Shown here piece by piece: positions 7,865-17,628 of a stretch of 64,000 nt of DNA (positions are counted from its first letter, which is position 1; each line of letters begins with the position of its first letter). Below the pieces are notes generated by a model. The model did not search any database. It worked only from the letters and a program-made list of their open reading frames with translations, and was not told where the DNA came from. The position numbers were made by a program, and so were the translations under genes. Source of the stretch: Gammaproteobacteria bacterium (GTDB lineage: Bacteria; Pseudomonadota; Gammaproteobacteria; Pseudomonadales; Pseudohongiellaceae); NCBI GenBank assembly GCA_002730035.1, contig PBYU01000021.1, forward strand, positions 52,597 through 116,596. The letters run 5' to 3'.

Positions 7865-9562
7865 ATGACAAGCCCTCCTGAATCGACTGCGATTGATTCT
7901 ATCGTTGTGTCTCCCCGAAGCAGCATTGGCCTGTGGCTCGGTCCATTGGTATTTCTGTGCATGTTGCTATTTGTTGACCTGGACCCGGGTAATCCTGAGG
8001 TAACCAGGATGGCAGCCATTATCGTGTTGATGGCAATCTGGTGGATCACCGAAGCTATCCCGCTAGCCGCCACGGCATTGCTACCGATTGTGTTATTTCC
8101 ATTGATGGGAATCATGCGTGGGCGGGAATTGCCGGCTGCTGGCAGAATCGATCTCGACACGGCGACTTTTAGCGAGGGATTTTCAGCCAGCGACTTCGAT
8201 ATTATTTTTCCCAATGTAGCCAATCAATACATGGACTGGATTATCCTGTTGTTCCTTGGTGGCTTCATCATTGCCGTCGCCGTCGAGAAATGGAACCTCC
8301 ACAAACGCATAGCACTGAATATACTCAGGATAATCGGTGGTCAGCCGCATCGGTTGGTATTGGGATTTATGGTTGCCACGGGTTTTCTTTCCATGTGGTT
8401 ATCCAATACAGCCACCGCCTTGATGATGATGCCGATGGGTATGTCGCTGGTTCTTCTCTATGAGGAACTCAATCGAAAGATCGAAGCCGAAGGTGGATTG
8501 GTCGATGACAGGACCAGCAATTTCTCGCTTACCTTACTTCTTGGTATTGCCTACGGCGCCTCTATTGGAGGCTTCGCTACCTTGATCGGCACGCCACCGA
8601 ACGGTGTGTTAATTACACAGATGTCACAGCTTTTTCCTGAAGCGCCCGAGATCACATTTTCAAGCTGGATGCTCTTCGCACTGCCCATGAGTGCATTTTA
8701 TATGGTGGTAGCCTGGTTTGTGTTGACACGCTTTATTTTTCCCTTACCACCTACAACACCATTTAGCGGTCGCGACTTTATCCATAACGAGATCCAGAAA
8801 CTCGGGCCAATGTCCACAGAAGAAAAACGCGTCGCATTCGTGTTTGCGACGTTTGCATTACTCTTAATGACCCGCAAGGAAAGACTGTTTGCAGCCGATG
8901 TAGATATTTTCGGGTGGAGTCACTACCTGGATTCCTTCCTGGTTTCGATGAGTTCCTCACCGGTTGGTTATTTGATCGATGATGGAACTGTTTCCATTGC
9001 TATGGCGCTGACGCTTTTCATGATACCCGCCAGCAAGCAGATCGGTGGGCGCCTGATGGATTGGGATGATGCTAAGAAGGTGCCATGGGGCATCTTATTG
9101 TTATTTGGCGGTGGGCTGGCAATAGCGAAGGGATTTAGCACTTCGGGATTATCGAACTACATAGCGGCTCAGCTTCAGCTGTTGCTGGGCGATGCTAATC
9201 CGTTGGTAATCGTAGTCAGTACGGTGACGTTTATTACTGCTTTGACAGAAGTAGCTTCAAATACCGCAACGATTTCACTGTCTTTGCCCATCATGGCGAG
9301 CCTGTCACAGGCCATAGGAGCGCACCCGTTATTACTTCTTATTCCTACAACATTGGCGGCATCCTGCGCATTTATGTTGCCTGTCTCCACGCCTCCCAAC
9401 GCGATAGTGTACGGATCAGGCAGAGTGCCGATAATGAAGATGGTTATTGCTGGGATTTGGCTTGATTTACTGTCCGTCGTGTTGTTGACAGTATTCGTGT
9501 ATACCTTGGGCCATCTTACCTTCAATGTACTTGGCGAGATTCCAGCTTGGGCAACGCCCTAA
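7865..9562 (+). CDS. DASS/SLC13 family sodium:anion symporter
   Basis: The 565-residue protein is a polytopic membrane transporter with about a dozen hydrophobic segments. It shows the DASS hallmarks: AIWWITEAIPLAATALLPIVLFP near the N-terminus, the SNTATALMMMPM motif of the first half, GTPPNGV, and the second-half SNTATISLSLPIM and PVSTPPNAIVYGSG motifs. These SNT motifs bind sodium and the carboxylate or sulfate substrate. The likely substrate is a dicarboxylate (succinate, malate) or sulfate; the sequence alone does not decide. AAGG lies upstream of ATG 7865. Confidence 0.9.
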   Translation: MTSPPESTAIDSIVVSPRSSIGLWLGPLVFLCMLLFVDLDPGNPEVTRMAAIIVLMAIWWITEAIPLAATALLPIVLFPLMGIMRGRELPAAGRIDLDTATFSEGFSASDFDIIFPNVANQYMDWIILLFLGGFIIAVAVEKWNLHKRIALNILRIIGGQPHRLVLGFMVATGFLSMWLSNTATALMMMPMGMSLVLLYEELNRKIEAEGGLVDDRTSNFSLTLLLGIAYGASIGGFATLIGTPPNGVLITQMSQLFPEAPEITFSSWMLFALPMSAFYMVVAWFVLTRFIFPLPPTTPFSGRDFIHNEIQKLGPMSTEEKRVAFVFATFALLLMTRKERLFAADVDIFGWSHYLDSFLVSMSSSPVGYLIDDGTVSIAMALTLFMIPASKQIGGRLMDWDDAKKVPWGILLLFGGGLAIAKGFSTSGLSNYIAAQLQLLLGDANPLVIVVSTVTFITALTEVASNTATISLSLPIMASLSQAIGAHPLLLLIPTTLAASCAFMLPVSTPPNAIVYGSGRVPIMKMVIAGIWLDLLSVVLLTVFVYTLGHLTFNVLGEIPAWATP

Positions 9563-9632
9563 GTCGTTGATTTATTGAATTATGGGCTAGCTCTCAAAAA
9601 CCAGGCGAAATTATTTTTGCTGCTCCGGCTTT

Positions 9633-9649
9633 GTGCTAATGTTTAGCAC
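9633..9649. promoter_or_regulatory. operator-like palindrome upstream of the GGDEF gene
   Basis: GTGCTAA-TGT-TTAGCAC is a perfect 7-bp inverted repeat with a 3-base centre, 80 bases upstream of the diguanylate cyclase start. The size and spacing fit a dimeric regulator site. No T-run follows. The regulator is unknown. Confidence 0.4.
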
Positions 9650-9729
9650 TAGGTATTGAGATGGGCTTAAAAAGCTAAAAACATCGTATTTTCAATAAGT
9701 TACCTTCTAGGAATAAGACGTCAATTCGT

Positions 9730-10404
9730 ATGAATGACCCTAAATCAGCAGTAGATCTGGAGACTGACCCCTGTCCCGCAGGCGATGATAAGTGTCCCAA
9801 CCTGTCCGAAGTAAAACGTCTAACTGAGGAAATAAAGCAGTTAGCCGCGCTGGTACAAACTGATGAGTTAACCGGCCTGAACAATTTCCGCTATTTTACC
9901 CAGGGGCTGAGCCTGGAAATGGAACGAACCCGTCGTTCTGGTCAGCCCACTTGCCTGATCATGTGTGATCTGGACCATTTCAAAGAGATTAATGACCTGC
10001 ATGGTCACGAAGTGGGTAATGTGGTGCTTAACCATGTCGCAGGCTTGATCGAGAAAACTATTCGTCGCCTGGATATTCCTTGTCGTTATGGTGGTGAAGA
10101 GTTTGCCCTGATCCTGCCGGATACTACATTGCAACAAGGCGCCAGGTTTGCCAATCGACTCAGACTCATCATTGGGAATTCGCCGATCAAAGCAGGTGAT
10201 TTGCTACTGGGAATCGAAGCCAGCTTCGGTGTCGATGTTTACAGTCGCGGTGATCAACTCACTGAAAAGGAATTTGTAGAGAAAGTGGATGCTTATCTGT
10301 ACATGGCGAAACAGAAGGGACGAAACCGGGTCTGTCACAAGAAATTCAACAAACGAGAAGAAGCCGACGCCGAAGCCAACGTCAAAATTGGAAAAAAAGC
10401 GTAA
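9730..10404 (+). CDS. GGDEF domain diguanylate cyclase
   Basis: The 224-residue protein has a short N-terminal region (about 40 residues with CPxxxxKCP-like cysteines at 15 and 22) and then one GGDEF domain: TDELTGLNN, DLDHFKEIND and the active-site loop GGEEF at residues 121-125. An RxxD inhibitory site (residues 112-115) lies exactly five residues before GGEEF, predicting product feedback by c-di-GMP. No PAS, REC or membrane segment is present, so any sensory input must come through the short N-terminus or a partner. It ends two bases before the convergent Nudix gene. Confidence 0.92.
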   Translation: MNDPKSAVDLETDPCPAGDDKCPNLSEVKRLTEEIKQLAALVQTDELTGLNNFRYFTQGLSLEMERTRRSGQPTCLIMCDLDHFKEINDLHGHEVGNVVLNHVAGLIEKTIRRLDIPCRYGGEEFALILPDTTLQQGARFANRLRLIIGNSPIKAGDLLLGIEASFGVDVYSRGDQLTEKEFVEKVDAYLYMAKQKGRNRVCHKKFNKREEADAEANVKIGKKA

Positions 10405-10406
10405 GC

Positions 10407-11084
10407 TCAACTCTCGCCCGTGCTCGCTTTCACATCTCCCACAGTGTTACTGATCTCTCTTGCAAGATGGTAAAGAATTGCCGCTGTAGCTCCCCAGATC
10501 CGATAGTCCTCATAGTGTAACTCGAGTATCTTGCGTGGCTTGTTATTAAAAGTCATAGTCGAATGAGAATAGGCTGTCATATCGAGTACGAGCTTCAGTG
10601 GCACCTGAAAAATATCTGCAACTTCGACAGGAGAAGGAGTAAATGAAAGATTGGATTCGATTACTCCAACAATTGGAGTTACGTGAAAACCAGATGGAAG
10701 CGGCAGGTCTCCCAGCCTTCCAATGACTTCAACATGATGTGCTTGTAAACCAATTTCTTCTTCGGTTTCCCGTAAAGCCGTGGCCACTTCGTCCTGATCT
10801 TGCTGTTCCTGAGTGCCTCCAGGTAGGCTGATCTGACCGGCATGACTGTTCAGGTTCTCGGAACGTACCGTTAAAACCAGGCGACTCTCGTAGTCTGCCT
10901 GGTGTCGCGTAATGGGGAGTAAGACGGCAGCCCTACGTAGCGTGTGTTCGCTCTCGCGAGCAATTTCGTTGATTTCCTCGTCCAGGTGGGCGATGGGCTC
11001 GAGTGTCGAGGATTCGCTGAGAGAAAAATATTTCAGCAAGGACTCATAGCCCGATGCGCTGGTGGTTTCGTCTTTGTTTACCAT
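10407..11084 (-). CDS. Nudix hydrolase, CoA pyrophosphatase (NudL/YeaB)-like
   Basis: The Nudix box runs from about residue 90 to 112 (GG...ATALRETEEEIGL, with the RETEEE catalytic helix). It is preceded by HAGQISLPGG, the UPF0035 signature found in NudL/NUDT7-type CoA pyrophosphatases. The expected reaction is cleavage of CoA or acyl-CoA to phosphopantetheine and 3',5'-ADP. The 225-residue protein carries an N-terminal extension of about 45 residues compared with E. coli NudL. It is downstream of the TonB receptor gene but separated from it by an intrinsic terminator. Confidence 0.87.
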   Translation of the reverse strand: MVNKDETTSASGYESLLKYFSLSESSTLEPIAHLDEEINEIARESEHTLRRAAVLLPITRHQADYESRLVLTVRSENLNSHAGQISLPGGTQEQQDQDEVATALRETEEEIGLQAHHVEVIGRLGDLPLPSGFHVTPIVGVIESNLSFTPSPVEVADIFQVPLKLVLDMTAYSHSTMTFNNKPRKILELHYEDYRIWGATAAILYHLAREISNTVGDVKASTGES

Positions 11085-11094
11085 AAGCTTTGCT

Positions 11095-11108
11095 CAGAGG
11101 GTCCCTAG
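11095..11108. repeat. 14-bp repeat CAGAGGGTCCCTAG, copy 3
   Basis: Third exact copy, located about 10 bases upstream of the Nudix start codon (which lies on the opposite strand) and before the terminator of the TonB receptor gene. Confidence 0.6.
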
Positions 11109-11132
11109 GAGAAATCTGCAATAAAATCAAAT

Positions 11133-11161
11133 AAAAATGCCGACCCTTGGTCGGCATTTTT
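11133..11161 (-). terminator. intrinsic terminator of the TonB receptor gene
   Basis: AAAAATGCCGACC (11133-11145) and GGTCGGCATTTTT (11149-11161) form a perfect 13-bp stem with a 3-base loop. On the minus strand the stem is followed by an extended T-rich run. It lies 22 bases beyond the receptor stop codon. Confidence 0.88.
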
Positions 11162-11183
11162 ACCGGGCCTGAAAACCTGTCGG

Positions 11184-13262
11184 CTACTTATATTTCCAGT
11201 TTACTGAGATGAAGGCTCGTAAGGGTTGGCCTGTGAAGTAGCGGTCACCGGTGAAGGTAGTCCAGTCGGCTCGCTCCGCATATTCCTCATTGGCTAGATT
11301 CAGGACGTTCAGCGAGACAGTAAGATCATCGCTTACTTCGTATTGGGCACGTAGATTCAGTAGATCGTGACCATCATAGGAAGCGGTATTCTCCGGGTTC
11401 GTGTAGTAATCACCCATGTTGACGTATTCCAGCTCCGCCAACAGTCGTGAAGAAGGCCGATAGGTCAGGCGCAGATTGCCGAAGGTATTGGGAGCCGAGT
11501 CCACGTCTTTACCATCTATATTGGTGCCGCCAGAGATGATCTCGTTTTCATATTCATGTTTAGCCAGGTTCAGCGTGCCTCTAAGTGACCACTCGCTGCT
11601 AAGGTCAAAGCCAACGCCAACCTCAAGTCCCTGATGCTCAGTTTCACCGCCGTTGAGATTCTCTCTTGCACTGTTGGTGATGATGTCGTCTTCCTTGTCC
11701 ATGAAATATAGACTGACTGTGTAGTCCCAGTTGTCGCCGGCTCCGATGAATCCAATTTCGTAGCTGTCCAGTTCTACCGAATCCAGATCGGCAATGGTCT
11801 GTGCATTCTGTAATCGATACAGTTCGGTAGCCTGCGGCGCCCGGATGCCTCTCTGAGCTCTAAGCTGTATGCTGTGATTGTCATTTAGTGCTCGGCTCAG
11901 GCCAAACTTGGGAGACAGATCAGTGAATTCATCATCGCTATCTGCTGGTCGGTTATAGCGGCAGCCAAATCGACAGGCAACACCGTTCTGGTCGGTACGC
12001 CCATCGATCATCATATTGTCATAATCGTATTTCACTTGTTCCAGGCGCAGACCCAGGGAAAGCTCCCAGCCGCTATCGAAAGATTGCTCGTAACTCAAAA
12101 AGCCAGCGAATTGTTGCGCCTCTACTTCGTAGTCATAGTGCATGCCCTGAGGAATGGAATTACGCAGGAAGAATGAACCGGTAGTGGGATTTGGCTGAAA
12201 TTGCTTGAGCTTACCATCGGTATCTTCGGCGTCGAAGCCCCAGGCCAGGTTAGCGCCGTTGCTCAGCTGGCGGTAAGCTGCAAGCTGGATTCCAACACTG
12301 CGGTGTTCGGTGTCTTCGATTGGTTTGCCGGGTAAAAAGTGCTGCATGAACGTCATGTTGACTTCGCGGAAGTAAGGGGTTGCCACGACTTCCCAGTCTC
12401 CAAATTGTCTTGTCAGCGATGTCCAGACTCGGGCATTGATGTTGTCACGAAACGCTTCAGGATTCGGGTTAGTATCCCTGAGGTTGCTGTCTTCGTACGC
12501 ATCTTTGCCTACGACATAACCTGCTGTTTCCTGGTTTAGATTGCTGACTGTAAAACCACCGTCCAATTGTGCGTCGCCCATATCATATGAATAGAGCCAG
12601 GAAACTTTCTGCTGATCATAATTGCTGTTGTCGTGATAGCCTTCTTCACTAATTCCGTTCAGCAGCAGAATATTCTTGAAGGCGCCCTGATCATAACCGA
12701 TAGCTGCCTGACCGCGGTAGGTTCCCCTTGGTCCTTGTTCGAGTGTAATCTCACCAGCTTCACCGGGTTCGGGAAGCACTACATTGATCAGGCCATGTAA
12801 TGCGTTGGATCCCCAGAAGGCGCTGCCGGGGCCGCGAATGACTTCGATTCGCTCAGCGTTCTCGGCATGTGCATCGAACATTTCATTAACGTTACAAAAA
12901 CCGTGTGAGCGGACCGGGATACCGTTCTCGGCAACCATGAAGGCACCGCAGGCACCTGCGCCGGTTAATACTGCTGATCGAATCGAAGTCAGGCTTTCCT
13001 GGCCGTTGCCGCGATTTATATTGACTCCGGGAAGGCGGTTGAGTGCTTCCTGGTGGTGGGTGTGGCCTATCAGATCGAGTTCTTCTTCGCCGATTACTGA
13101 CACTGCAGCATTGACATCGGCCAACCCCTGGGAACGTCGGTTCGTGGATGTAACTTCGATTTCCTGAATTACGGCTTGACCACTCTGGATCTGCGCAACA
13201 GCAGGCAGCGCTGCAAAAGCGGTAGTAGCGGCTATACTGGAAACCAGTAGTTTACGTATCAT
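11184..13262 (-). CDS. TonB-dependent outer-membrane receptor
   Basis: The chosen start at 13262 gives 692 residues with a signal peptide (MIRKLLVSSIAATTAFAALPAVAQ) and a GGAGAG ribosome site; the frame continues upstream without such signals. A TonB-box-like EIEVTST segment, a plug domain with EALNRLPGVNINRGNGQE and IEVIRGPGSAFWGSNALHGLINVV, and a large beta-barrel ending in an aromatic WKYK terminus are all visible. Two plug cysteines (CGAF...FCNV) probably form a disulfide. The cargo is not evident; siderophores, vitamins and nutrients are all possible. An intrinsic terminator follows. Confidence 0.93.
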   Translation of the reverse strand: MIRKLLVSSIAATTAFAALPAVAQIQSGQAVIQEIEVTSTNRRSQGLADVNAAVSVIGEEELDLIGHTHHQEALNRLPGVNINRGNGQESLTSIRSAVLTGAGACGAFMVAENGIPVRSHGFCNVNEMFDAHAENAERIEVIRGPGSAFWGSNALHGLINVVLPEPGEAGEITLEQGPRGTYRGQAAIGYDQGAFKNILLLNGISEEGYHDNSNYDQQKVSWLYSYDMGDAQLDGGFTVSNLNQETAGYVVGKDAYEDSNLRDTNPNPEAFRDNINARVWTSLTRQFGDWEVVATPYFREVNMTFMQHFLPGKPIEDTEHRSVGIQLAAYRQLSNGANLAWGFDAEDTDGKLKQFQPNPTTGSFFLRNSIPQGMHYDYEVEAQQFAGFLSYEQSFDSGWELSLGLRLEQVKYDYDNMMIDGRTDQNGVACRFGCRYNRPADSDDEFTDLSPKFGLSRALNDNHSIQLRAQRGIRAPQATELYRLQNAQTIADLDSVELDSYEIGFIGAGDNWDYTVSLYFMDKEDDIITNSARENLNGGETEHQGLEVGVGFDLSSEWSLRGTLNLAKHEYENEIISGGTNIDGKDVDSAPNTFGNLRLTYRPSSRLLAELEYVNMGDYYTNPENTASYDGHDLLNLRAQYEVSDDLTVSLNVLNLANEEYAERADWTTFTGDRYFTGQPLRAFISVNWKYK

Positions 13263-13560
13263 TTTTCTCTCCGAGTATGTTGTAGAGTATCCAACAATCT
13301 CGCTCTGTGGTGAGTCGTGTTGGTAGTCGTGCAGCTCATTTAGACCGACTTTATAGCTGAGATCTTCCAGGCCCCAGAATCGTCTGTGAGCCCCATTTAT
13401 AGCGGCAGATAGTGCTGAAAGTTCGCAAATATAGCATAGAAAACCTGATAATTCCCCAGTCTTTACAGCTGTGACAAAGACCACGTAAACTAGCCATCCA
13501 TTTTCGTGAAGCCACAGTTTAAGCGGCCTTGCCGGTAGCCAAGAGGGAGAATAGATTCAA

Positions 13561-14538
13561 ATGCAAACCAGAGTTACTGAAATGCTGGGCATCCAGCACC
13601 CGGTCGTACAAGGGGGCATGCAATGGGTAGGCCTGGCAGAGTTGGCCTCGGCAGTGTCCAATGCCGGTGGGCTTGGCACTATCACGGGTCTAACGCAACC
13701 TACCCCTGAAGAGCTGGTCAAGGAAATCGAGCGCTGTCGAAGCATGACGGATAAGCCTTTCGCGGTGAACCTGACCATTCTCCCCACCATCAAGCCCGTG
13801 CCCTATGAAGAATACGCGCAGGCCATAGTCGATTCAGGGATCAAGATAGTCGAAACCGCCGGGCGCAATCCTGAGCCGTTTCTGCCTCTGTTCAAGTCTG
13901 CAGGGATAAAAGTCATCCATAAATGTACATCTCTTCGTCACTCATTGAAGGCGGAAAGTATTGGTTGTGACATGGTGAGCGTTGACGGTTTTGAGTGCGC
14001 TGGCCATCCGGGAGAGGATGATGTGACCAACATGATCCTGCTGCCACTTGCCGCACGACGTCTGAAGATTCCCTTCCTCGCCTCGGGTGGAATTGGCGAC
14101 GGCCGGGGACTGGCCGCCGCATTGGCGATGGGGGCCGATGGAATTAATATGGGCACTCGCTTCATGGTGACAAAGGAAGCGCCGATTCATGAGAAAGTGA
14201 AGCAGAAGATGGTCGATGCATCGGAATTGGACACGTCTTTAATCTATCGCAGCCTGCGTAACACGGCTCGTGTATTTAAGAACAGTGTTGCCGAGCAGGT
14301 ACTGGAAATAGAAGCACAACCTGGAGAAACCAAATTCGAAGATATTCAATCGCTGGTGCAGGGTGTTAAGGGGCGCGAGCTTTTCGAAGACGGTGATGTG
14401 GAGACGGGAATCTGGTCGGCTGGAATGATAGTGGGGCTAATCGATGACATCCCAAGCTGTGAAGAATTGATAACCCGCATGGTCGATGAGGCAGAAGCGA
14501 TCATTCATGAGCGGCTCGACAAGCTCGCTTCAGCTTAG
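13561..14538 (+). CDS. nitronate monooxygenase / NAD(P)H:flavin oxidoreductase family
   Basis: The 325-residue TIM-barrel FMN enzyme shows [12 protein letters not shown] at the N-terminus, ECAGHPGE in the active-site region and the FMN phosphate motif [28 protein letters not shown]. The family includes nitronate monooxygenases and NADH:quinone reductases; the exact substrate cannot be fixed by reading. GAGGGAG lies upstream of ATG 13561. The next gene, an SDR, begins 22 bases after this stop, indicating a shared transcript. Confidence 0.9.
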   Translation: MQTRVTEMLGIQHPVVQGGMQWVGLAELASAVSNAGGLGTITGLTQPTPEELVKEIERCRSMTDKPFAVNLTILPTIKPVPYEEYAQAIVDSGIKIVETAGRNPEPFLPLFKSAGIKVIHKCTSLRHSLKAESIGCDMVSVDGFECAGHPGEDDVTNMILLPLAARRLKIPFLASGGIGDGRGLAAALAMGADGINMGTRFMVTKEAPIHEKVKQKMVDASELDTSLIYRSLRNTARVFKNSVAEQVLEIEAQPGETKFEDIQSLVQGVKGRELFEDGDVETGIWSAGMIVGLIDDIPSCEELITRMVDEAEAIIHERLDKLASA

Positions 14539-14560
14539 CGAAAAAATTGGAATCCCGGGT

Positions 14561-15367
14561 ATGTTAATAAAGGACAAAGTGGTCGTCGTTACAGGTGGAG
14601 CCAGCGGTATTGGTAAGGCTCTCTGCGAGCGATTTGCCAGAGAAGGCGCCAGGGTAGTAGTGGTCTCCGATATAGATCAGTCCGGTATCGACGCTACTGT
14701 CGGTGACATAGCCGCGCAGACCACAGCGCTTGGTATTCGCTGCAATGTGGGCGATGAAAATGAAGTGACTGATCTGGTAAGGCAGACACTGGATCAATTC
14801 GGCCACATCGACCTGTTCTGTTCCAACGCCGGAATCTTTACGGCGGGTGGAGAAACCGTACCCACCGATGACTGGCAGAAAATCTGGGATATCAATGTGA
14901 TGGCACACATATTCGCTGCCAGGACTGTGTTGCCATCCATGCTGGAGCGTGGTGAAGGGTATCTGCTGAACACATCTTCTGCTGCAGGGTTGTTGAGCCA
15001 GGTTGGATCTGCGCCATATTCCGTGACTAAACACGCCGCCATCGGCTTCGCCGAATGGCTATCTATTACCTATGGTACGCGTGGTATCAATGTCTCGGTA
15101 CTCTGCCCCCAGGCGGTACGCACCAATATGACTGCCGGTGGTGATGGTGGCGTGGCAGGCCTCGATGGTATGCTGGAACCGGACAAGTTAGCCGACACGG
15201 TGATCGAAACCCTCGGTGAAGAACGTTTTCTGGTGTTGCCCCACCCGGAGGTGCTAACGTATATGCGCCGTAAGACCGATGATTACGATCGCTGGCTAGG
15301 TGGCATGCGACGCCTGCATGAGCGTTTTGCCGAAGTCTACAAGAATCGGGAACAATCTTCGGATTGA
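14561..15367 (+). CDS. short-chain dehydrogenase/reductase
   Basis: The 268-residue Rossmann enzyme has TGGASGIG at residues 11-18 for NAD(P) binding, SNAG near residue 88, and the Tyr153-x3-Lys157 catalytic pair ([10 protein letters not shown]). Acidic residues after beta-2 (SDID) favour NAD over NADP. The start at ATG 14561 gives the canonical N-terminus; an in-frame ATG lies upstream inside the previous gene. The partner gene upstream and the hydrolase downstream suggest a small catabolic operon, substrate unknown. Confidence 0.9.
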   Translation: MLIKDKVVVVTGGASGIGKALCERFAREGARVVVVSDIDQSGIDATVGDIAAQTTALGIRCNVGDENEVTDLVRQTLDQFGHIDLFCSNAGIFTAGGETVPTDDWQKIWDINVMAHIFAARTVLPSMLERGEGYLLNTSSAAGLLSQVGSAPYSVTKHAAIGFAEWLSITYGTRGINVSVLCPQAVRTNMTAGGDGGVAGLDGMLEPDKLADTVIETLGEERFLVLPHPEVLTYMRRKTDDYDRWLGGMRRLHERFAEVYKNREQSSD

Positions 15368-15394
15368 GCTCTGCTAAGCCAGCAAGAGGACATA

Positions 15395-16069
15395 ATGAAA
15401 AGAACAAGTTTGCTGCTAAGTCTGTTGCTGCTATTGCTCCCCGCTATGACTAATGCCCAGGAACGCATCGATCTCGCCGATGGATCACGCTTGAACGTGT
15501 TCATGGTGCAAGCTGCAGAGACGACAGATCAGCCAGCACCATTGTTAATTCTGATGGGAGGTGGGCCCGGCAATGCCTCCATTTCAAGAGACACCTCCAT
15601 GTGGCTCGGGGGCGGTTTTGCACAGCGTGGCTGGACAGTCGCGGTGCCAATCTCACCGAACAACCGCGCGTTTCGTGGCGAGGAAAACAACGGCAAGGTA
15701 GAACAGCTGATAGTGGAACTGCAAAAAAGAGACAGCATCGCCACAGGCAAAGTGTTGCTCGCTGGAATTTCCAATGGTGGCATGTCTGCCCTGGAAATCG
15801 CGCGTCGCAATCCGGAAAACTACAAGGGTGTAGTCGCCGTTCCCGCGCTTGCTACGTCCGTAGTCGATAACCGCCCCTTAAACGGCTTTCCAATCTACCT
15901 GCGCATCGGCGGTGCCGACCAACTGGGCTGGGCAGATCGCTTCGACGAAACAGTCGGTGCTCTCACCCAGGCGGGTGTTGATCTGGATGCCGCTATTCTG
16001 GATAGTGCCCCGCATATGTTTCGCATGAATTGGGAGTCCCTGGACCCCTGGTTAGATAAAGTTAAATAA
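15395..16069 (+). CDS. exported alpha/beta hydrolase
   Basis: A signal peptide (residues 1-21, cleavage near TNAQ) precedes a compact alpha/beta hydrolase of about 200 residues. The nucleophile elbow GISNGG carries Ser126, an oxyanion-type LMGGGPGN loop lies near residue 54, and APHMF near the C-terminus supplies a candidate catalytic His. It is probably a periplasmic esterase or peptidase-like enzyme. An AGAGGA ribosome site precedes the ATG. It may be cotranscribed with the SDR upstream (27-base gap) and the DUF6265 gene downstream (36-base gap). Confidence 0.8.
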   Translation: MKRTSLLLSLLLLLLPAMTNAQERIDLADGSRLNVFMVQAAETTDQPAPLLILMGGGPGNASISRDTSMWLGGGFAQRGWTVAVPISPNNRAFRGEENNGKVEQLIVELQKRDSIATGKVLLAGISNGGMSALEIARRNPENYKGVVAVPALATSVVDNRPLNGFPIYLRIGGADQLGWADRFDETVGALTQAGVDLDAAILDSAPHMFRMNWESLDPWLDKVK

Positions 16070-16105
16070 TTCACAAAAGATTCCACCAAACGGAGTAACC
16101 ACTAA

Positions 16106-16609
16106 ATGAAGAAATTAACATCAATAGTCTTATTTGCCCTGCTGAGCAGTACAACATTCGCCGCCGGTCCGGCAGCCACCATAGAACAGCTGGACTGGAT
16201 GACCGGCAACTGGGCAGGCAACCTGGGACCGAATCAATTGGAAGAAAACTGGATTGCCACAGAAGGAAATTCGCTGATGGCAGCCGTGCGCATGACCGGT
16301 AACGATGCCACCAGCATGTTCGAAATGATTACCATCGAAGAAGTAGACGGATCATTAGTTCTGCATATTCAGCAGTGGGATCCAGGTATGGAACCGCGCA
16401 CCGAATCTGCTCAGGAAATGGAACTGGCAGAAATCACTTCCAATAGCGTCAAGTTTGTCGACGTGTCCGGATTCGGTATGCCTACTTTAGGTTACAGCCA
16501 TCCTGATGCAGACACTTTTATCATCCATGTCGGCCAGGACGGTGGTGGTACCTTCGATATCGAACTAGCCTCGAGAGTTATCTTCAATACCCCCCCTAAC
16601 CCCCACTAA
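16106..16609 (+). CDS. exported DUF6265-like protein
   Basis: The 167-residue protein has a signal peptide (to about residue 20, TFAAG) and then IEQLDWMTGNWAG, the recurrent opening of DUF6265-type proteins, which probably form a small lipocalin-like or calycin-like beta barrel. It contains the typical EENWxATEGNSLM and FEMITIEEVDGSLVLHIQQ segments. The function of the family is unknown. GGAG precedes ATG 16106. Confidence 0.8.
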   Translation: MKKLTSIVLFALLSSTTFAAGPAATIEQLDWMTGNWAGNLGPNQLEENWIATEGNSLMAAVRMTGNDATSMFEMITIEEVDGSLVLHIQQWDPGMEPRTESAQEMELAEITSNSVKFVDVSGFGMPTLGYSHPDADTFIIHVGQDGGGTFDIELASRVIFNTPPNPH

Positions 16610-16654
16610 GCTGCACGAAATCAGATGAGGGGTTCCCAGTGAATTCCTCGTCTA

Positions 16655-16695
16655 GGTTTCACCGGGCTGATGCTCGGAACCTTTTTTGGTGAAAC
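16655..16695. repeat. inverted repeat between convergent genes
   Basis: GTTTCACC (16656-16663) and GGTGAAAC (16688-16695) form an 8-bp inverted repeat with a 24-base loop containing six T residues. It sits between the convergent DUF6265 and DUF2207 genes and might act as a weak terminator. Confidence 0.3.
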
Positions 16696-16818
16696 TGCAA
16701 TAGCATTGATAGCTGCTTGCATTGAGATACCGCGTGGGAGCTTTTATATTCTTCTTCTCTGGTGTCCCTCGCCAGCCTACAGGCTGACAAAAACATCAGT
16801 ATTGCTGGGTCAGCTGGG

Positions 16819-17628
16819 CTACCAGCCACCGCCACCGCCAGCCCCGGAACTGGAGCCCGGAGGTGTCGATGCGCTGGATATGACTGAACTCATCGAGCTG
16901 GAGACATCGGATGAGAAATCGTTCATGTGCTGGATGTCGAAATGACCGCGATACCAGTAAGGATGATAGGCCACCCCGGTTTGTGATTGCAGTTTTAAAA
17001 AAACTGCCGTGAACTTCTCAGACCAAGCTTCGGCGACTCCCAGCGCTATCGCATAGGGCAGCATTTGTTCGAATAGTTCCGGTGTCTTGTCTGGCGGATG
17101 TCGCAAATTCAGATCGTCCTCCTCTGCGACTTCCAGATAAAGCTTGAATCCTTCCAGTTTGTCTATTAACACGCGGCCCCGCACCGAAGAAGCCTTTAAC
17201 AGATAGGCGAACAAACCATGCAATCCGGCAATTACACCGAAGATTATCGATACTGCGATGGTTAGGGCATCCAGTACGGCGATAACTCCCACCATCACAA
17301 GTGCCCCCAACGCAGAAGGAATTAGAAAGCTGGAATTTTTAGCGAAGTAGACACCCAGATAATCCCGCCGCAATGCCTTACGGTGTCCCTTGATCGCACT
17401 CATCACGATCTTGTGATTTTCCTCGTTCAGTTCCACTACCTCGTTTTCAGAAAACAGCTTGTCGATAATTACCTGCTCACCAGCAGCCAGGTGAGTTTTG
17501 GAAAAGGTTTTACTCAGTACATAGTCTTTCTGTCCTTTGGTGATCTGCAGGTAACCCTTGACCGCGAGATTGATAACAGCCGCCGTGAACACCTGCATGT
17601 CATAACGCATCTTCGATATGTAACGGGC
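16819..17628 (-). pseudogene. C-terminal part of DUF2207 protein, beyond an in-frame amber codon
   Basis: This is the same reading frame as the upstream DUF2207 gene, continuing directly after a single TAG codon. The residues after the stop (ARYISKMRYDMQVFTAA...NLAVKGYLQI) are the conserved cytoplasmic part of DUF2207 proteins; two membrane helices lie around residues 95-140 of the fragment, and the C-terminus is the Gly/Ser-rich tail ending GGGGGW that closes full-length family members. An internal ATG (17608-17610) could start translation but has no good ribosome site. No further stop or frameshift is present, so the lesion is either recent, suppressed, or an artefact. Confidence 0.75.

Noticed and set aside
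16670-16945. Plus-strand frame with a proline-rich stretch
   Set aside because: The prolines are the complement of the Gly-rich DUF2207 tail; it overlaps that gene antisense.
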